From: an uncultured Acetatifactor sp.
GTDB taxonomy: Bacteria; Bacillota; Clostridia; Lachnospirales; Lachnospiraceae
DNA: 64,000 bases
Direction: 5' to 3'
Assembly (NCBI GenBank): GCA_948896875.1
Contig: CAQUWW010000004.1
Location: forward strand, 1 to 64,000
The translations under genes were made by a program, and so were the position numbers. Below are positions 1-9,057 of the stretch, piece after piece. Under the pieces are notes generated by a model, which searched no databases, was not told the origin of the DNA, and worked only from the letters and a program-made list of their open reading frames with translations. Position 1 is the first letter of the stretch; every line of letters begins with the position of its first letter.

Positions 1-36
1 AGCGATAGGTCGGACGTTCAAGTCGTCTCGGGGACG
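1..36 (+). tRNA. tRNA gene, 3' part only (5' part lies before the window)
   Basis: The first 36 bases fit the 3' half of a tRNA: anticodon-stem end at 2-6, five-base variable loop at 7-11, T stem 12-16 paired with 24-28, a T loop flanked by pairs reading GTTCAAGTC (consensus GTTCRANYC), then acceptor strand CGGGGAC at 29-35 and discriminator G at 36. CCA is not encoded afterwards (CTG follows). A strong terminator follows at once. The anticodon is outside the window, so the amino acid cannot be named. Confidence 0.6.
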
Positions 37-40
37 CTGG

Positions 41-84
41 AAAGCATTGAAAACATGAAGTTTTTCAATGCTTTTCTTTTTTCT
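41..84 (+). terminator. Rho-independent terminator of the tRNA transcript
   Basis: A 13-bp stem pairs 41-53 with 62-74, closing a short loop, and is followed by a T-rich run up to 82. It lies 5 bases after the tRNA end and separates that transcript from the sensor-kinase operon. The remaining 168 bases to position 252 hold the presumed kinase promoter, but I see no convincing -35/-10 pair there. Confidence 0.85.
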
Positions 85-252
85 AATAAAATTTATAATC
101 CCCCATTCTATCAGATAACAGAAAGACAGTAGTGCAATAAGATAATACAGTCCAACTTCAACGCCGAAAACAGAGTGGAAATGCTTTTTGGGATATGATA
201 AAATAATATGTACAAGATGTAATTTACCGATATTTCAGGACAGGACAGAAAT

Positions 253-2004
253 ATGAATAATTTGAAAGTCAGATCAAAGATTATACTGGTGTATATTCTA
301 TGTGTACTGATGCCCTTGACGGTTACATTGCTGGTAGCTGTCGATTATATTATGAAAGCGGCGCATGAGGAAGAGCAAAGGAATCTCCAGGGAATCCAGG
401 ATACGGTTTCCTATTACATTACCTCTGCAATAGACAGTGCGGAGGTAGTGACAAACGATGTATTTGTAAACAGATATATTCTGAATTTTCTCGAGAGAGA
501 ACATGAAGACGCCAGGAGCTTTTACAGAGAATACTATGCACTGAAAAATAAAATGCTGTATCTTTCCAACCAAAATATCGTCAGTAATATAACATTTTAC
601 TCGGACAATCCTACAATGTACAGCGGCGGAATCTATCAGAGGATTGATTCTATCCGGGAGACGGACTGGTATCAGGAGCTGATCAGATCAGAGAATCGCT
701 TTCTGGTCTATGCGTATTATGATTCAAATTTTCGACAGATGCGGAAGGTTTCTGTGATCAGATTGCTCAACGGAGCAGGAGAAAAGAATCTGGAGAAAAT
801 TGTAAAGGTCGATCTGAATTATTCAGCTGTGAATCTGTTCTTAAAGAACGCATCGGCAGAAACGAAGGTATGTCTGTGTGTTGGTGACAAAATCGTGTTC
901 AGCAATGTAGACGAGCTTGCGGACGGCGGAGTTGATTATAGAAATATTTCGGAACTCTCCGGAGAGCAGTATAGCCTGGAGGGTTCCTTTATTTCCCATG
1001 GAACGTCATTTGATTTCATGATCCAGAGGAACCAATTAAGCTATTTTTCACACATCAGGGGAGGATTATGGCCAATTGCGGTACTTTTGCTGGCGGATGT
1101 TCTGGTACCTGCAGTCGCATTATCTTTTTTCAGCAAATCTATCACTGGGAGAAGTATGATCCTGGCACAATATATGAAGATGGCAAACGGTGACAAGCTG
1201 TATTTGATCCCTGAAGCTAAAGGAAATGATGAGATTGGAGAACTGTTGCTAAATTACAATGATATGGTAAGTCGCATGAAGAATCTCATTGAAGTGGAGT
1301 ACAAAAACAGGATAGAGCAGCAGGAGCTGTTGATCGCAAAGCAGCAGGCGGAGCTGATGGCTCTGCACAGTCAGGTCACACCGCATTTCCTGTTTAACAT
1401 TTTAGAAAATATCAGGATGCGGAGTCTGATTAAAGGAGAGAACGAGACTTCCGAGATTGTAGCGAGGCTTGCTAAGCTGATGAGAAAAAGCGCGGAGTGG
1501 GGAGAAGATCTGATCACAGTCCGGAAGGAGAAGGAATTCGTCAGAGATTATCTGGAATTACAGAAATACAGATATGGAGATGCATTCAAATACAACCTCC
1601 TGGTAGAGGAAGAGTGTCTGGAATATATGATTCCGAGTCTTGTCATGGTGACTTTTATAGAAAATGCCTATGTGCATGGATTTAAAGGGGGAGGATTCCT
1701 GGGAACAATATTCGTTTCTGTTACAAAATCAGAGGATAGTCTGAAAATGGAGATTGGAGATACCGGGATAGGAATGAAGCCGGAGCAGGTCAATATGCTT
1801 AACCATATGATGCAGGAGGCCAGCATCAGCGAATTGCAGCAGGCGAAGTCTTCGCTGGGATTATTGAATGCTAGTATTCGGCTGAAAAAATATTTCGGGG
1901 CTGAAGTCAAGATTCTGATAGAGAGCGAATGGATGGCGGGAACCTGTATTACAGTGACGATACCGTTAAAAGATGCCGTTTACGGGGATGATAGCATGAG
2001 GTGA
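253..2004 (+). CDS. Sensor histidine kinase, YesM-like (LytS/YehU-type His_kinase domain)
   Basis: Membrane sensor kinase of 583 residues that phosphorylates the response regulator encoded directly downstream. A first membrane helix lies at about residues 8-32, an extracytoplasmic sensing region at about 33-270, and a second helix at about 275-297. A HAMP-like linker and a coiled stretch rich in Q and E come before the His_kinase box. The phospho-acceptor is H378 in TPHFLFN; the ATPase part shows FIENAYVHGF (N box) and GDTGIGM (G box). Family knowledge: these pairs sense sugars or glycans and control neighbouring importers. The SD-like AGGACAG lies just before ATG 253. The gene overlaps the zone that holds the regulator's ribosome binding site. 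Confidence 0.92.
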   Translation: MNNLKVRSKIILVYILCVLMPLTVTLLVAVDYIMKAAHEEEQRNLQGIQDTVSYYITSAIDSAEVVTNDVFVNRYILNFLEREHEDARSFYREYYALKNKMLYLSNQNIVSNITFYSDNPTMYSGGIYQRIDSIRETDWYQELIRSENRFLVYAYYDSNFRQMRKVSVIRLLNGAGEKNLEKIVKVDLNYSAVNLFLKNASAETKVCLCVGDKIVFSNVDELADGGVDYRNISELSGEQYSLEGSFISHGTSFDFMIQRNQLSYFSHIRGGLWPIAVLLLADVLVPAVALSFFSKSITGRSMILAQYMKMANGDKLYLIPEAKGNDEIGELLLNYNDMVSRMKNLIEVEYKNRIEQQELLIAKQQAELMALHSQVTPHFLFNILENIRMRSLIKGENETSEIVARLAKLMRKSAEWGEDLITVRKEKEFVRDYLELQKYRYGDAFKYNLLVEEECLEYMIPSLVMVTFIENAYVHGFKGGGFLGTIFVSVTKSEDSLKMEIGDTGIGMKPEQVNMLNHMMQEASISELQQAKSSLGLLNASIRLKKYFGAEVKILIESEWMAGTCITVTIPLKDAVYGDDSMR

Positions 2005-2009
2005 ATATA

Positions 2010-3602
2010 ATGTGGACGGACAATCAGAAGCTGAGAGTGCTGATCGTGGATGATGAACCTTATATAAGACAGGGATTACACACGTTGATCGACTGGGATG
2101 CGGAAGGATATTCTATTTCGGATGAGGCTGAAAACGGTGTGGAAGCTATAGCGCTGATGGAAAAGAACACATATGATCTGGTTCTTACTGACATTAAAAT
2201 GCCGGAAATGGACGGGGTAGAACTGATTGCTTATGTTTATGAACATAGAATGAGTCAGGCGGATTTCATTTTTTTGAGCGGATACTATGAATTCTCCTAT
2301 GCGAAAACAGCTATCAGGTATGGATGCTTTGATTACATTTTAAAGCCCATTCAGAAGGAAGAGTTGTTGTCTGCTGTCAGAAGCATTCGACGAAAGCATG
2401 AAGCGGAGACGAATCGTAACAAGAACAAGGCGGCATTTGAGACGGCATATTTGGAAGACTGTCTGGAACATGTCATCCGAGGGAACGCAGGGGATGCACA
2501 GCTGAGATATGTCCAGGAGAAGCTACAGCTTGCCGGAGACATTATTTACATCTACTGTAAGGTCGTGGAAAATGATAAAATGAGTCGCGAGAGGGGGATG
2601 AAAGCGCAGCGCGGGAGGATATTTGCAGAGGCGGAAGCGTTATTGGGAGAATGTAGGACGCATTTGCTGAAAGATAAGGCGAAAGATGGCGTGGAATGCG
2701 GTTTTGGTATTTTATACAGTCAAGTGTTGCCGGGAGAGCGTTTTTCCTCGGAAAAAGAATGGTTGGAATGGTTCCTGGATAAATTGTACGAGAGAACCGG
2801 GAGCAGAGTCGCCGCATACATGGGGAATAAGGTGGGAGGCATCGATCTGATTTCAGAATCCTACAGGGAAGCGATGATGATGTATTCTCTTCAGGCATAT
2901 AAGAAAGGTGATATCTCTTCTGCAAAAGGAGGAGTAGAGCTGGAGAAGGATTCTTATAAGAAGGAAATTGATGAGCTGATTCGCAGTATAGAGTTGTTTG
3001 ACAGTTTTAAAATTAAACAGAATGCCAGAAAGCTGTATGTCATCATAACAGATAAAACCGTCGATGTGGAAATGGCAAACAGATATATTCAGTATTTGCT
3101 GTTTCGGCTGCTGGGACTTGCATATCAGCAGGACGCGGAAGTGGATCAGGAAGAGATTATGAGATACATCCATCATATTGTCTTTTCCTCGGGTGTCGAG
3201 CAGTTGAATATTTTGAAATTTCAGAAATTCATTGAGGAATACACGACCTATCTTGCGCAGTTGGGAAACGTATCGGCCAGCGGTATGATTTCCACAATCG
3301 AAAAGGATATAGAGAAAAATTTTGCCGAAAATCTGAGTTTGAAATCATTGGGCGAGAAATATTTTATCAACAGTGCCTATCTGGGACAACTGTTTAAGCG
3401 GTATTGCGGCCGCAGCTTTAAAAACTATCTGAACGATGTGCGGATAAAAAAAGCGGCGGAAATGATCAGGTATACGGACAAAAAGATTTATGAGATTGCG
3501 GAGGAGGTGGGGTATCACAAGAAGGAATATTTTAATGCTAAATTCTATGAAACATATGGGGAGACGCCTTCTTCCTTTCGAAAGCGGTATAGAAATATAT
3601 AG
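2010..3602 (+). CDS. Response regulator, YesN-like (CheY receiver plus AraC-type HTH)
   Basis: DNA-binding partner of the upstream kinase. An N-terminal receiver domain (about residues 8-120) has the acidic pair in VDDE and phospho-acceptor D61 in LTDIKMPEMDG. A long helical linker follows, and two AraC-type helix-turn-helix motifs end the protein, with the signature GYHKKEYFNAKFYETYGETPSSFR. An in-frame GTG at 2001 overlaps the kinase stop, but ATG 2010 is preceded by GAGGTGA at 1998-2004 with 5-nt spacing, so 2010 is chosen. Its likely targets are the downstream binding protein, permeases and GH51 genes; this is inferred from position only. Confidence 0.92.
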   Translation: MWTDNQKLRVLIVDDEPYIRQGLHTLIDWDAEGYSISDEAENGVEAIALMEKNTYDLVLTDIKMPEMDGVELIAYVYEHRMSQADFIFLSGYYEFSYAKTAIRYGCFDYILKPIQKEELLSAVRSIRRKHEAETNRNKNKAAFETAYLEDCLEHVIRGNAGDAQLRYVQEKLQLAGDIIYIYCKVVENDKMSRERGMKAQRGRIFAEAEALLGECRTHLLKDKAKDGVECGFGILYSQVLPGERFSSEKEWLEWFLDKLYERTGSRVAAYMGNKVGGIDLISESYREAMMMYSLQAYKKGDISSAKGGVELEKDSYKKEIDELIRSIELFDSFKIKQNARKLYVIITDKTVDVEMANRYIQYLLFRLLGLAYQQDAEVDQEEIMRYIHHIVFSSGVEQLNILKFQKFIEEYTTYLAQLGNVSASGMISTIEKDIEKNFAENLSLKSLGEKYFINSAYLGQLFKRYCGRSFKNYLNDVRIKKAAEMIRYTDKKIYEIAEEVGYHKKEYFNAKFYETYGETPSSFRKRYRNI

Positions 3603-3696
3603 TTTGGGGTATCATCCAATATAATAAAGGTGATTTGCCGCCGGCTGAAGCATGATAAAATAAGCTATCACCGATTTCAAGGAAGGAGGAGGTCAT

Positions 3697-5423
3697 ATGA
3701 AAAAAAGGGTGATAGCAATGCTGTTTGTATTGACACTGGCGGTGACGCTGGTGTGCGGGTGCGGTTCAGAGCCGAAGGAAAATGGCGATGTGCAGAGTGC
3801 CGGGGGGCGGAAGAGTCAAATGACAAACCAGAGGAGAGTGACAACAAAGGAGAGATCAAGGAATTTACCGGGTTTGTCGCTTTTCCTGGCTCTGACATGA
3901 ATGCGGACAACGACATTCAACAGATGATAGCGGAAAAGATAGGCGCGATCTGTAGAGAGACACATTTGACAGGTCAGACTCAGCCGGAAGCGGTGGGAAT
4001 GATGATTGCGAGCGGAGATTATCCGGATATTATTGCCGGCGGTAATTCCACGAAGCAGTTGATTGAGGCAGGCGCCTTGATACCTCTGGACGAGTATTGG
4101 GACGATTACCCGAACCTGAAAAATTTTACACCTGATGTACAGAAAGAATTTCTGCGCCAGCCTGATGGACATATCTATGTATTTCCTCAGGGCGAGCTGT
4201 ATAAGAAGGATATGACTGTAAATGCGGCGGAAGCATTCTGGATTCAGGCAAAGGTACTGGAGTGGGACAATTACCCGGAAATCGAGACGTTGGATCAGCT
4301 GTTTGACCTGCTGGAGAGATATACGAAGGAAAATCCGACGTTGGAAGACGGAACCAGCGTGATTCCGTATACCATACTCTGCTATGACTGGTATTATTTC
4401 TGTCTGGAGAATCCGCCGCAGTTTCTGGACGGATACCCAAACGACGGGTGCTGTATTGTGGATCCGGACACCCATAAGGTAATCGACTATAATACCACTC
4501 CCACGGCTGAGAGATATTTCAGAATACTGAATGAACAGTATAACAAGGGAATGATAGATTCGGAATTCATGACCATGTCGCGCGACGAATACATTCAGAA
4601 GCTGTCGACGGGACGAGTGCTTGCCATGTGTGACCAGTACTGGAACTTCTCGGATGCGGAGAAGGCGATGATCAGTGCGGGCATGACAGGAAATTGCTAT
4701 GTTCCGCTGGGGCTTACGATTGATCCGGGTATGAGCGAGCAGTATTTCACTTCGACAAACGCGCTCTCCAGCGTGGACGGAATTGGTATTACCACAAGTT
4801 GTAAAGATATTGACGGCGCACTGCAGTATCTGAACGATATGTTAGACCCTGATATCCAGACACTTCTGCAATGGGGAGTGGAAGGTGTGGACTATCTGGT
4901 AGATGACGAAGGCATGTTCTACAGAACGGACGAGATGAGAGAGAAAGCCATGGATCCGGCATACAAGACATCTCATCTGTGCAGCCTGCAGCTGCGTTGT
5001 GGTTATTTTGGAATGAATCTTGATGGCAAAAATGCGGCGATGCCTTCCGAACAGCCCAGCGAATTCTTTGAGACACTGCAGCCTGAAGTGCAGAGAGCTT
5101 TTGAGGCTTACGGTGCGAAGACCTATCCTGATATGCTGGATTATACGTTTATCGATGCTACCGAAGCGCCCTGGTACCCGATGTGGACTTTCGCTAACGG
5201 GTTCTCTACAAGCACGGAGGGTGGCATGGCCTGGAAGAGGGTTGCGGATATGAAGCATGAGTACCTTCCACAGGTAGTGATAGCAAAAGACTTTGACAGC
5301 GCATGGGCAGAATACCTTGAAAAGTATAATGAATGCAACCCTCAGGCTTATCTGGACGAGCTGCAGCAGGAGGTTTACAGACGGATTAAGATTGTGACAG
5401 GAGTGGACGAGTCTGGAAATTAA
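3697..5423 (+). CDS. Extracellular solute-binding lipoprotein of a carbohydrate ABC importer, frameshifted
   Basis: Type 1 (LplA-like) binding protein that would capture an oligosaccharide outside the membrane and pass it to the two permeases downstream. The start is ATG 3697 after a very strong SD (AAGGAAGGAGGAGG). It encodes a lipoprotein signal with lipobox LVCGC, but that frame ends at 3900. The mature protein continues in the -1 frame from about 3807 (AEESNDKPEE onwards) to 5423. The two frames meet at a run of six G at 3802-3807; seven G would make one continuous reading frame of about 575 codons. The upstream gap (3603-3696) has a possible -10 (TATAAT at 3620). The break may be a true mutation, a slippage switch or a sequence error. 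Confidence 0.85.
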
Positions 5424-5445
5424 TGTAAACGATAAGGCAGACGGA

Positions 5446-5478
5446 GCGGGCAGCCACACATAATATGTGGCTGTCTGC
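5446..5478 (+). terminator. Intercistronic hairpin between binding protein and permease
   Basis: Inverted repeat with arms 5446-5458 and 5466-5478 (13 pairs including two G-T) and a 7-nt loop, without a long T run. Hairpins here commonly stabilise or attenuate importer mRNA so that the binding protein is made in excess; that role is inferred. The in-frame ATG at 5465 lies inside the hairpin, which argues against it as the start of the next gene. Confidence 0.6.
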
Positions 5479-5509
5479 CGGATTTTCAGAAAGCATGGGG
5501 AACAGTACT

Positions 5510-6463
5510 ATGAAGAGAAAAAAATCAGGGCAGGTACTGGCCGTACGGCGCAAAGTCTCATGGAAGCTGATTAAGAGGCAGAGGGAACTGATTATTCTAA
5601 TGGTTCCGTTTGTAATTTATACTTTCATTTTCAATTATGCACCGCTGTTTGGCTGGGTTATGGCTTTTCAAAATTATTCTCCTGTGAAGGGTATTCTGGG
5701 TTCAAAATGGATCGGACTTGATAAGTTCAAATTTCTCTTTGTCGGAAATAATGAATTCCTGAAGGTATTGCGGAATACGATTTGCATGAGCGTTATCAAT
5801 CTGGCTCTCAGCACGTTCTGTGCAATTGCATTTGCACTTCTGATCAACGAAATGATACATAGGACACCCAAGAGAATTGTCCAGACGATCAGCTATCTGC
5901 CGCACTTTTTGTCATGGATTGTGGTGTGCGGAATTGTAAAGGAAGTACTATCCGTGGAAAACGGCGTGGTCAATGAGCTTTTGGTATTTCTGCATATAAT
6001 CAAAGAGCCGGTCAACTGGTTTACCAAGCCTAAGCTGTTTTGGTGGATTACCGCATTTGCGAATGTGTGGAAAGAGACCGGATGGAACAGTATCATTTAT
6101 TTGTCTGCGATAACGGCGATCAATCCGGAGTTGTGTGAAGCGGCGGAAATTGACGGTGCCGGAAGACTGCGCAGGATATGGCATATTATTCTGCCGGGAA
6201 TCAAGCCGACCATTATCATTCTTCTGATCATGAGTATCGGTGGAATTTTAAACGCGGGATTTGAGATGCAGTATCTGCTTTCCAACAGCCTGGTACAGGA
6301 TGTATCACGGACGGTTGACATCTATGTGCTCAACTATGGAATCAGTCAGAATGATTTTTCCCTGGGTACGGCAGCGGGAATGTTTAAGAGCGTTGTCAGC
6401 ATTGTCTTGATTTTCCTGGCAAATGCTACGGCGAAAGCAGTTGGAGAAGAAAGGCTGTTCTAG
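5510..6463 (+). CDS. Carbohydrate ABC transporter permease, LplB/YteP-like
   Basis: First of two inner-membrane permease subunits of a sugar importer. About six membrane helices are visible, starting with LIILMVPFVIYTFIFNYAPL. The loop that docks the ATPase shows the EAA-type motif CEAAEIDGAGRLRRIWHIILPG. In-frame starts exist at 5465 and 5495; 5510 is preferred because GGGGAA lies 7 nt upstream and the 5465 codon sits in a hairpin. It sits between the binding protein and the second permease with 12 nt to the next gene. No ATPase gene is in the locus; such importers commonly borrow a shared MsmK-like ATPase encoded elsewhere. Confidence 0.9.
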   Translation: MKRKKSGQVLAVRRKVSWKLIKRQRELIILMVPFVIYTFIFNYAPLFGWVMAFQNYSPVKGILGSKWIGLDKFKFLFVGNNEFLKVLRNTICMSVINLALSTFCAIAFALLINEMIHRTPKRIVQTISYLPHFLSWIVVCGIVKEVLSVENGVVNELLVFLHIIKEPVNWFTKPKLFWWITAFANVWKETGWNSIIYLSAITAINPELCEAAEIDGAGRLRRIWHIILPGIKPTIIILLIMSIGGILNAGFEMQYLLSNSLVQDVSRTVDIYVLNYGISQNDFSLGTAAGMFKSVVSIVLIFLANATAKAVGEERLF

Positions 6464-6475
6464 GGAGGTGAAGGA

Positions 6476-7399
6476 ATGCAGAAAAAAGAAATTCGTTTGG
6501 AAGTACATAAAAGAAAGCTTGGACTTCGCGCAAGAATCTATTATCTGATCATCGGCTGCATTCTGGGATTTGCCGTGATTGTGACACTGTATCCGATTTT
6601 GAATACCATTGCAATTTCATTTAATGAAGCATACGATACAATACGTGGAGGCGTTCACCTGTTTCCGAGGAAGTTTACGCTGGTGAACTACAGAACCGTT
6701 CTGCAAAAGGACTCTATGGGAACAGGGCTGGTTGTCTCCGTACTACGCACTGGGATCGGAATTGTCACACACCTTTTCTGTACCGCACTCCTCGCTTTTG
6801 TGTTGAGCAGAAAAGAATTTATCTTCAGAAAGCAGGCTACATTTTATTATGTGCTTACAATGTATGTGAGCGGCGGAATGGTTCCCACCTTTTTACTGTT
6901 TCGGAATCTGGGTTTTATAAACAGTTTCTGGGTGTATATCATTCCGGGTCTGGTCAGTGCTTACGATATGATTGTGATCCGGACTTACATAAGTGCGTTG
7001 CCGGACAGCTTGCAGGAATCGGCGATGATGGACGGAGCCGGGTATTTTACCATTTTTGTTTCGGTCATTGCGCCTTTGTCCAAACCTGTCTTCGCGACGA
7101 TTGCACTTTTCATCGGAGTGGGACAGTGGAATTCATGGTTTGATACTATGCTTTACAACAGAATGAATCCGAAGCTTACGACGCTTCAGTATGAGCTGAT
7201 GAAACTGCTGTCTACTGTGAGCACAATGTCGGGAAGCTCGGCGAACGTGTATGGAAATACGCAGACTAAAACTATGTTGACAACTACTTCCGTTCAGGCG
7301 GCAGCGACAGTGCTGACTTGTCTGCCGATCGTTGTCCTGTATCCTTTTTTGCAGAGGTATTTTGTGGCGGGGCTGACAATCGGGGGCGTGAAGGAGTAG
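6476..7399 (+). CDS. Carbohydrate ABC transporter permease, LplC/YtcP-like
   Basis: Second permease subunit of the importer, 307 residues. It has about six membrane helices, the first at residues 20-42, and the EAA-type loop QESAMMDGAGYFTIFVSVIAPLS. The C-terminal GLTIGGVKE matches the usual end of this subfamily (compare VMIGSVKG in the two other cassettes of the window). A strong SD, AGGGAGGTGAAGG, precedes ATG 6476. It is co-transcribed with the upstream permease and probably with the GH51 gene 29 bp downstream. Confidence 0.92.
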   Translation: MQKKEIRLEVHKRKLGLRARIYYLIIGCILGFAVIVTLYPILNTIAISFNEAYDTIRGGVHLFPRKFTLVNYRTVLQKDSMGTGLVVSVLRTGIGIVTHLFCTALLAFVLSRKEFIFRKQATFYYVLTMYVSGGMVPTFLLFRNLGFINSFWVYIIPGLVSAYDMIVIRTYISALPDSLQESAMMDGAGYFTIFVSVIAPLSKPVFATIALFIGVGQWNSWFDTMLYNRMNPKLTTLQYELMKLLSTVSTMSGSSANVYGNTQTKTMLTTTSVQAAATVLTCLPIVVLYPFLQRYFVAGLTIGGVKE

Positions 7400-7428
7400 T
7401 AAAATAATAATGAGAAGGAGAAAATATT

Positions 7429-9057
7429 ATGGGAAAAAGAGCAGTTATCACATTACATCCGCAGTATAAGATCGGCGAAATATCAAACAGGCTTTACGGA
7501 GCTTTTCTGGAGCCCATCGGAGCCATGGTAAACGGAACGATGTACCAGCCAAATCATCCCTCCGCAGATGAAAACGGACTTCGAACAGACGTAACAGAAG
7601 CGCTGAAGGAAGCAAAGCTGCCTGCCGTGCGTCTGCCTGGCGGAAACTTTGTATCAGGATGGGACTGGAAAGATTCTATCGGTCCGAGAGAACAGAGAAA
7701 GGTACATCTTGACCTGGCGTGGCATCAGATCTATACTAATGAGGTAGGACATGACGAATACCTGAAATGGGCGAAGCTGGCGGGCACGGAGCCTCTGTAC
7801 ACGATCAATCTGGGCTCTGAACGAAACCTGAACGACGCCGTGTATCTTGCGGAGTATACGAACTATGCGGGAGGGACCTACTGGTCGGATCTTAGACGGA
7901 AATATGGTCAGGAAGAACCCTATAACGTAAAGCTCTGGTATCTGGGAAACGAGATGGACGGTCCCTGGCAGATTGGTTCATGGGAGCTGAATCCAGGCGG
8001 CTACGGGATTCATGCCAATGAAATATCGAAGGCAATGAAATGGGTTGACGGGTCCATTGAGACAGCAGTCTGTGTTTCCTGTTCGCCGTTGATTTGTCAT
8101 TATCCGGAGTGGGATATGGAGGTTCTGCAGAAATGTTATGACTCGGTTGACTATGTGTCGATGCATTATTATCACAATGCGCCTACAAATGATTTCCAGG
8201 CTCTTCTGGGAGGATCCGTTTACTATGAAGATTACATAAACACGGAGATTGCCATTTGTGATTACATTCAGACCAAGAATCGTTCCAACAAAAAGATGAT
8301 GCTTTCCTTCGATGAATACGGAAGTATGTTTGGCGAGCGCAAAGAGCTTCAATTTGGATATCATCCGGAGGCCCACCTGCATCGTAGCTTTTATCAGTTT
8401 AATCCAGATACGAAATATGTGAAGCATGATCCGGACAAGATGGGAGAAGGTATGATGTTCGGACATCAGGGCGATATGATAGAGGCGCTGGGAAATACAT
8501 CTGCACAGCTTGCATTCCTGCGGCATGCGGACAGGGTGAAAATTGGATGTATGACAGGCGGAATCGGCGCGTTGGCGGCTTCCAATCATGACCATGTGTG
8601 GAAAACAGCTTCCCACTATCCTTACACACATCTGATTCGCTATGGGCAGGGTACATCACTTCGGACTGTGGTGGACTGTGATACCTTTGACATTGAAGGA
8701 TATTACCTGGATGATGGCAACCAGTTCCAGAAGAGAGAAGGGCTTCCCTATCTGGATACCGCTGCGGCTCTGAATGAAGAGAAACAGGAGCTGACGATCT
8801 TTGTCATTCAGCGGAAATGGGATGCGCAGATGGGCGTGGATATCGATGTGTCCGGATTCAAAGGCTGGACATTTGTAGAGCATATTGAGATGTATTCTGA
8901 AGACAGGGACGCGAGGAATACCTTTGAGAATCCTAATGTGATTCAGCCTACGGTAAATAAAGAGACAAAATTCGAAGACGGAAAAATCCAGGCTACGCTT
9001 CAGCCGCTTTCATGGAACGTATTCCGCCTGGAAAGGAGAGAAGGAGGGAATGAATGA
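7429..9057 (+). CDS. Alpha-L-arabinofuranosidase, GH51 (first copy)
   Basis: Cytoplasmic glycosidase of 542 residues that releases arabinofuranose from oligosaccharides. No signal peptide is present, which fits action after import. A TIM-barrel catalytic domain is followed by a beta-sandwich C-terminus. Acid/base candidate E175 lies in LGNEMDGPW; nucleophile candidate E296 lies in LSFDEYG. The N-terminus (IGEISNRLYGAFLEPIG, RLPGGNF) is typical of GH51. SD GAGAAGGAG precedes ATG 7429. The stop codon overlaps the start of the next GH51 gene (ATGA), so the two are translationally coupled. Confidence 0.93.
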   Translation: MGKRAVITLHPQYKIGEISNRLYGAFLEPIGAMVNGTMYQPNHPSADENGLRTDVTEALKEAKLPAVRLPGGNFVSGWDWKDSIGPREQRKVHLDLAWHQIYTNEVGHDEYLKWAKLAGTEPLYTINLGSERNLNDAVYLAEYTNYAGGTYWSDLRRKYGQEEPYNVKLWYLGNEMDGPWQIGSWELNPGGYGIHANEISKAMKWVDGSIETAVCVSCSPLICHYPEWDMEVLQKCYDSVDYVSMHYYHNAPTNDFQALLGGSVYYEDYINTEIAICDYIQTKNRSNKKMMLSFDEYGSMFGERKELQFGYHPEAHLHRSFYQFNPDTKYVKHDPDKMGEGMMFGHQGDMIEALGNTSAQLAFLRHADRVKIGCMTGGIGALAASNHDHVWKTASHYPYTHLIRYGQGTSLRTVVDCDTFDIEGYYLDDGNQFQKREGLPYLDTAAALNEEKQELTIFVIQRKWDAQMGVDIDVSGFKGWTFVEHIEMYSEDRDARNTFENPNVIQPTVNKETKFEDGKIQATLQPLSWNVFRLERREGGNE

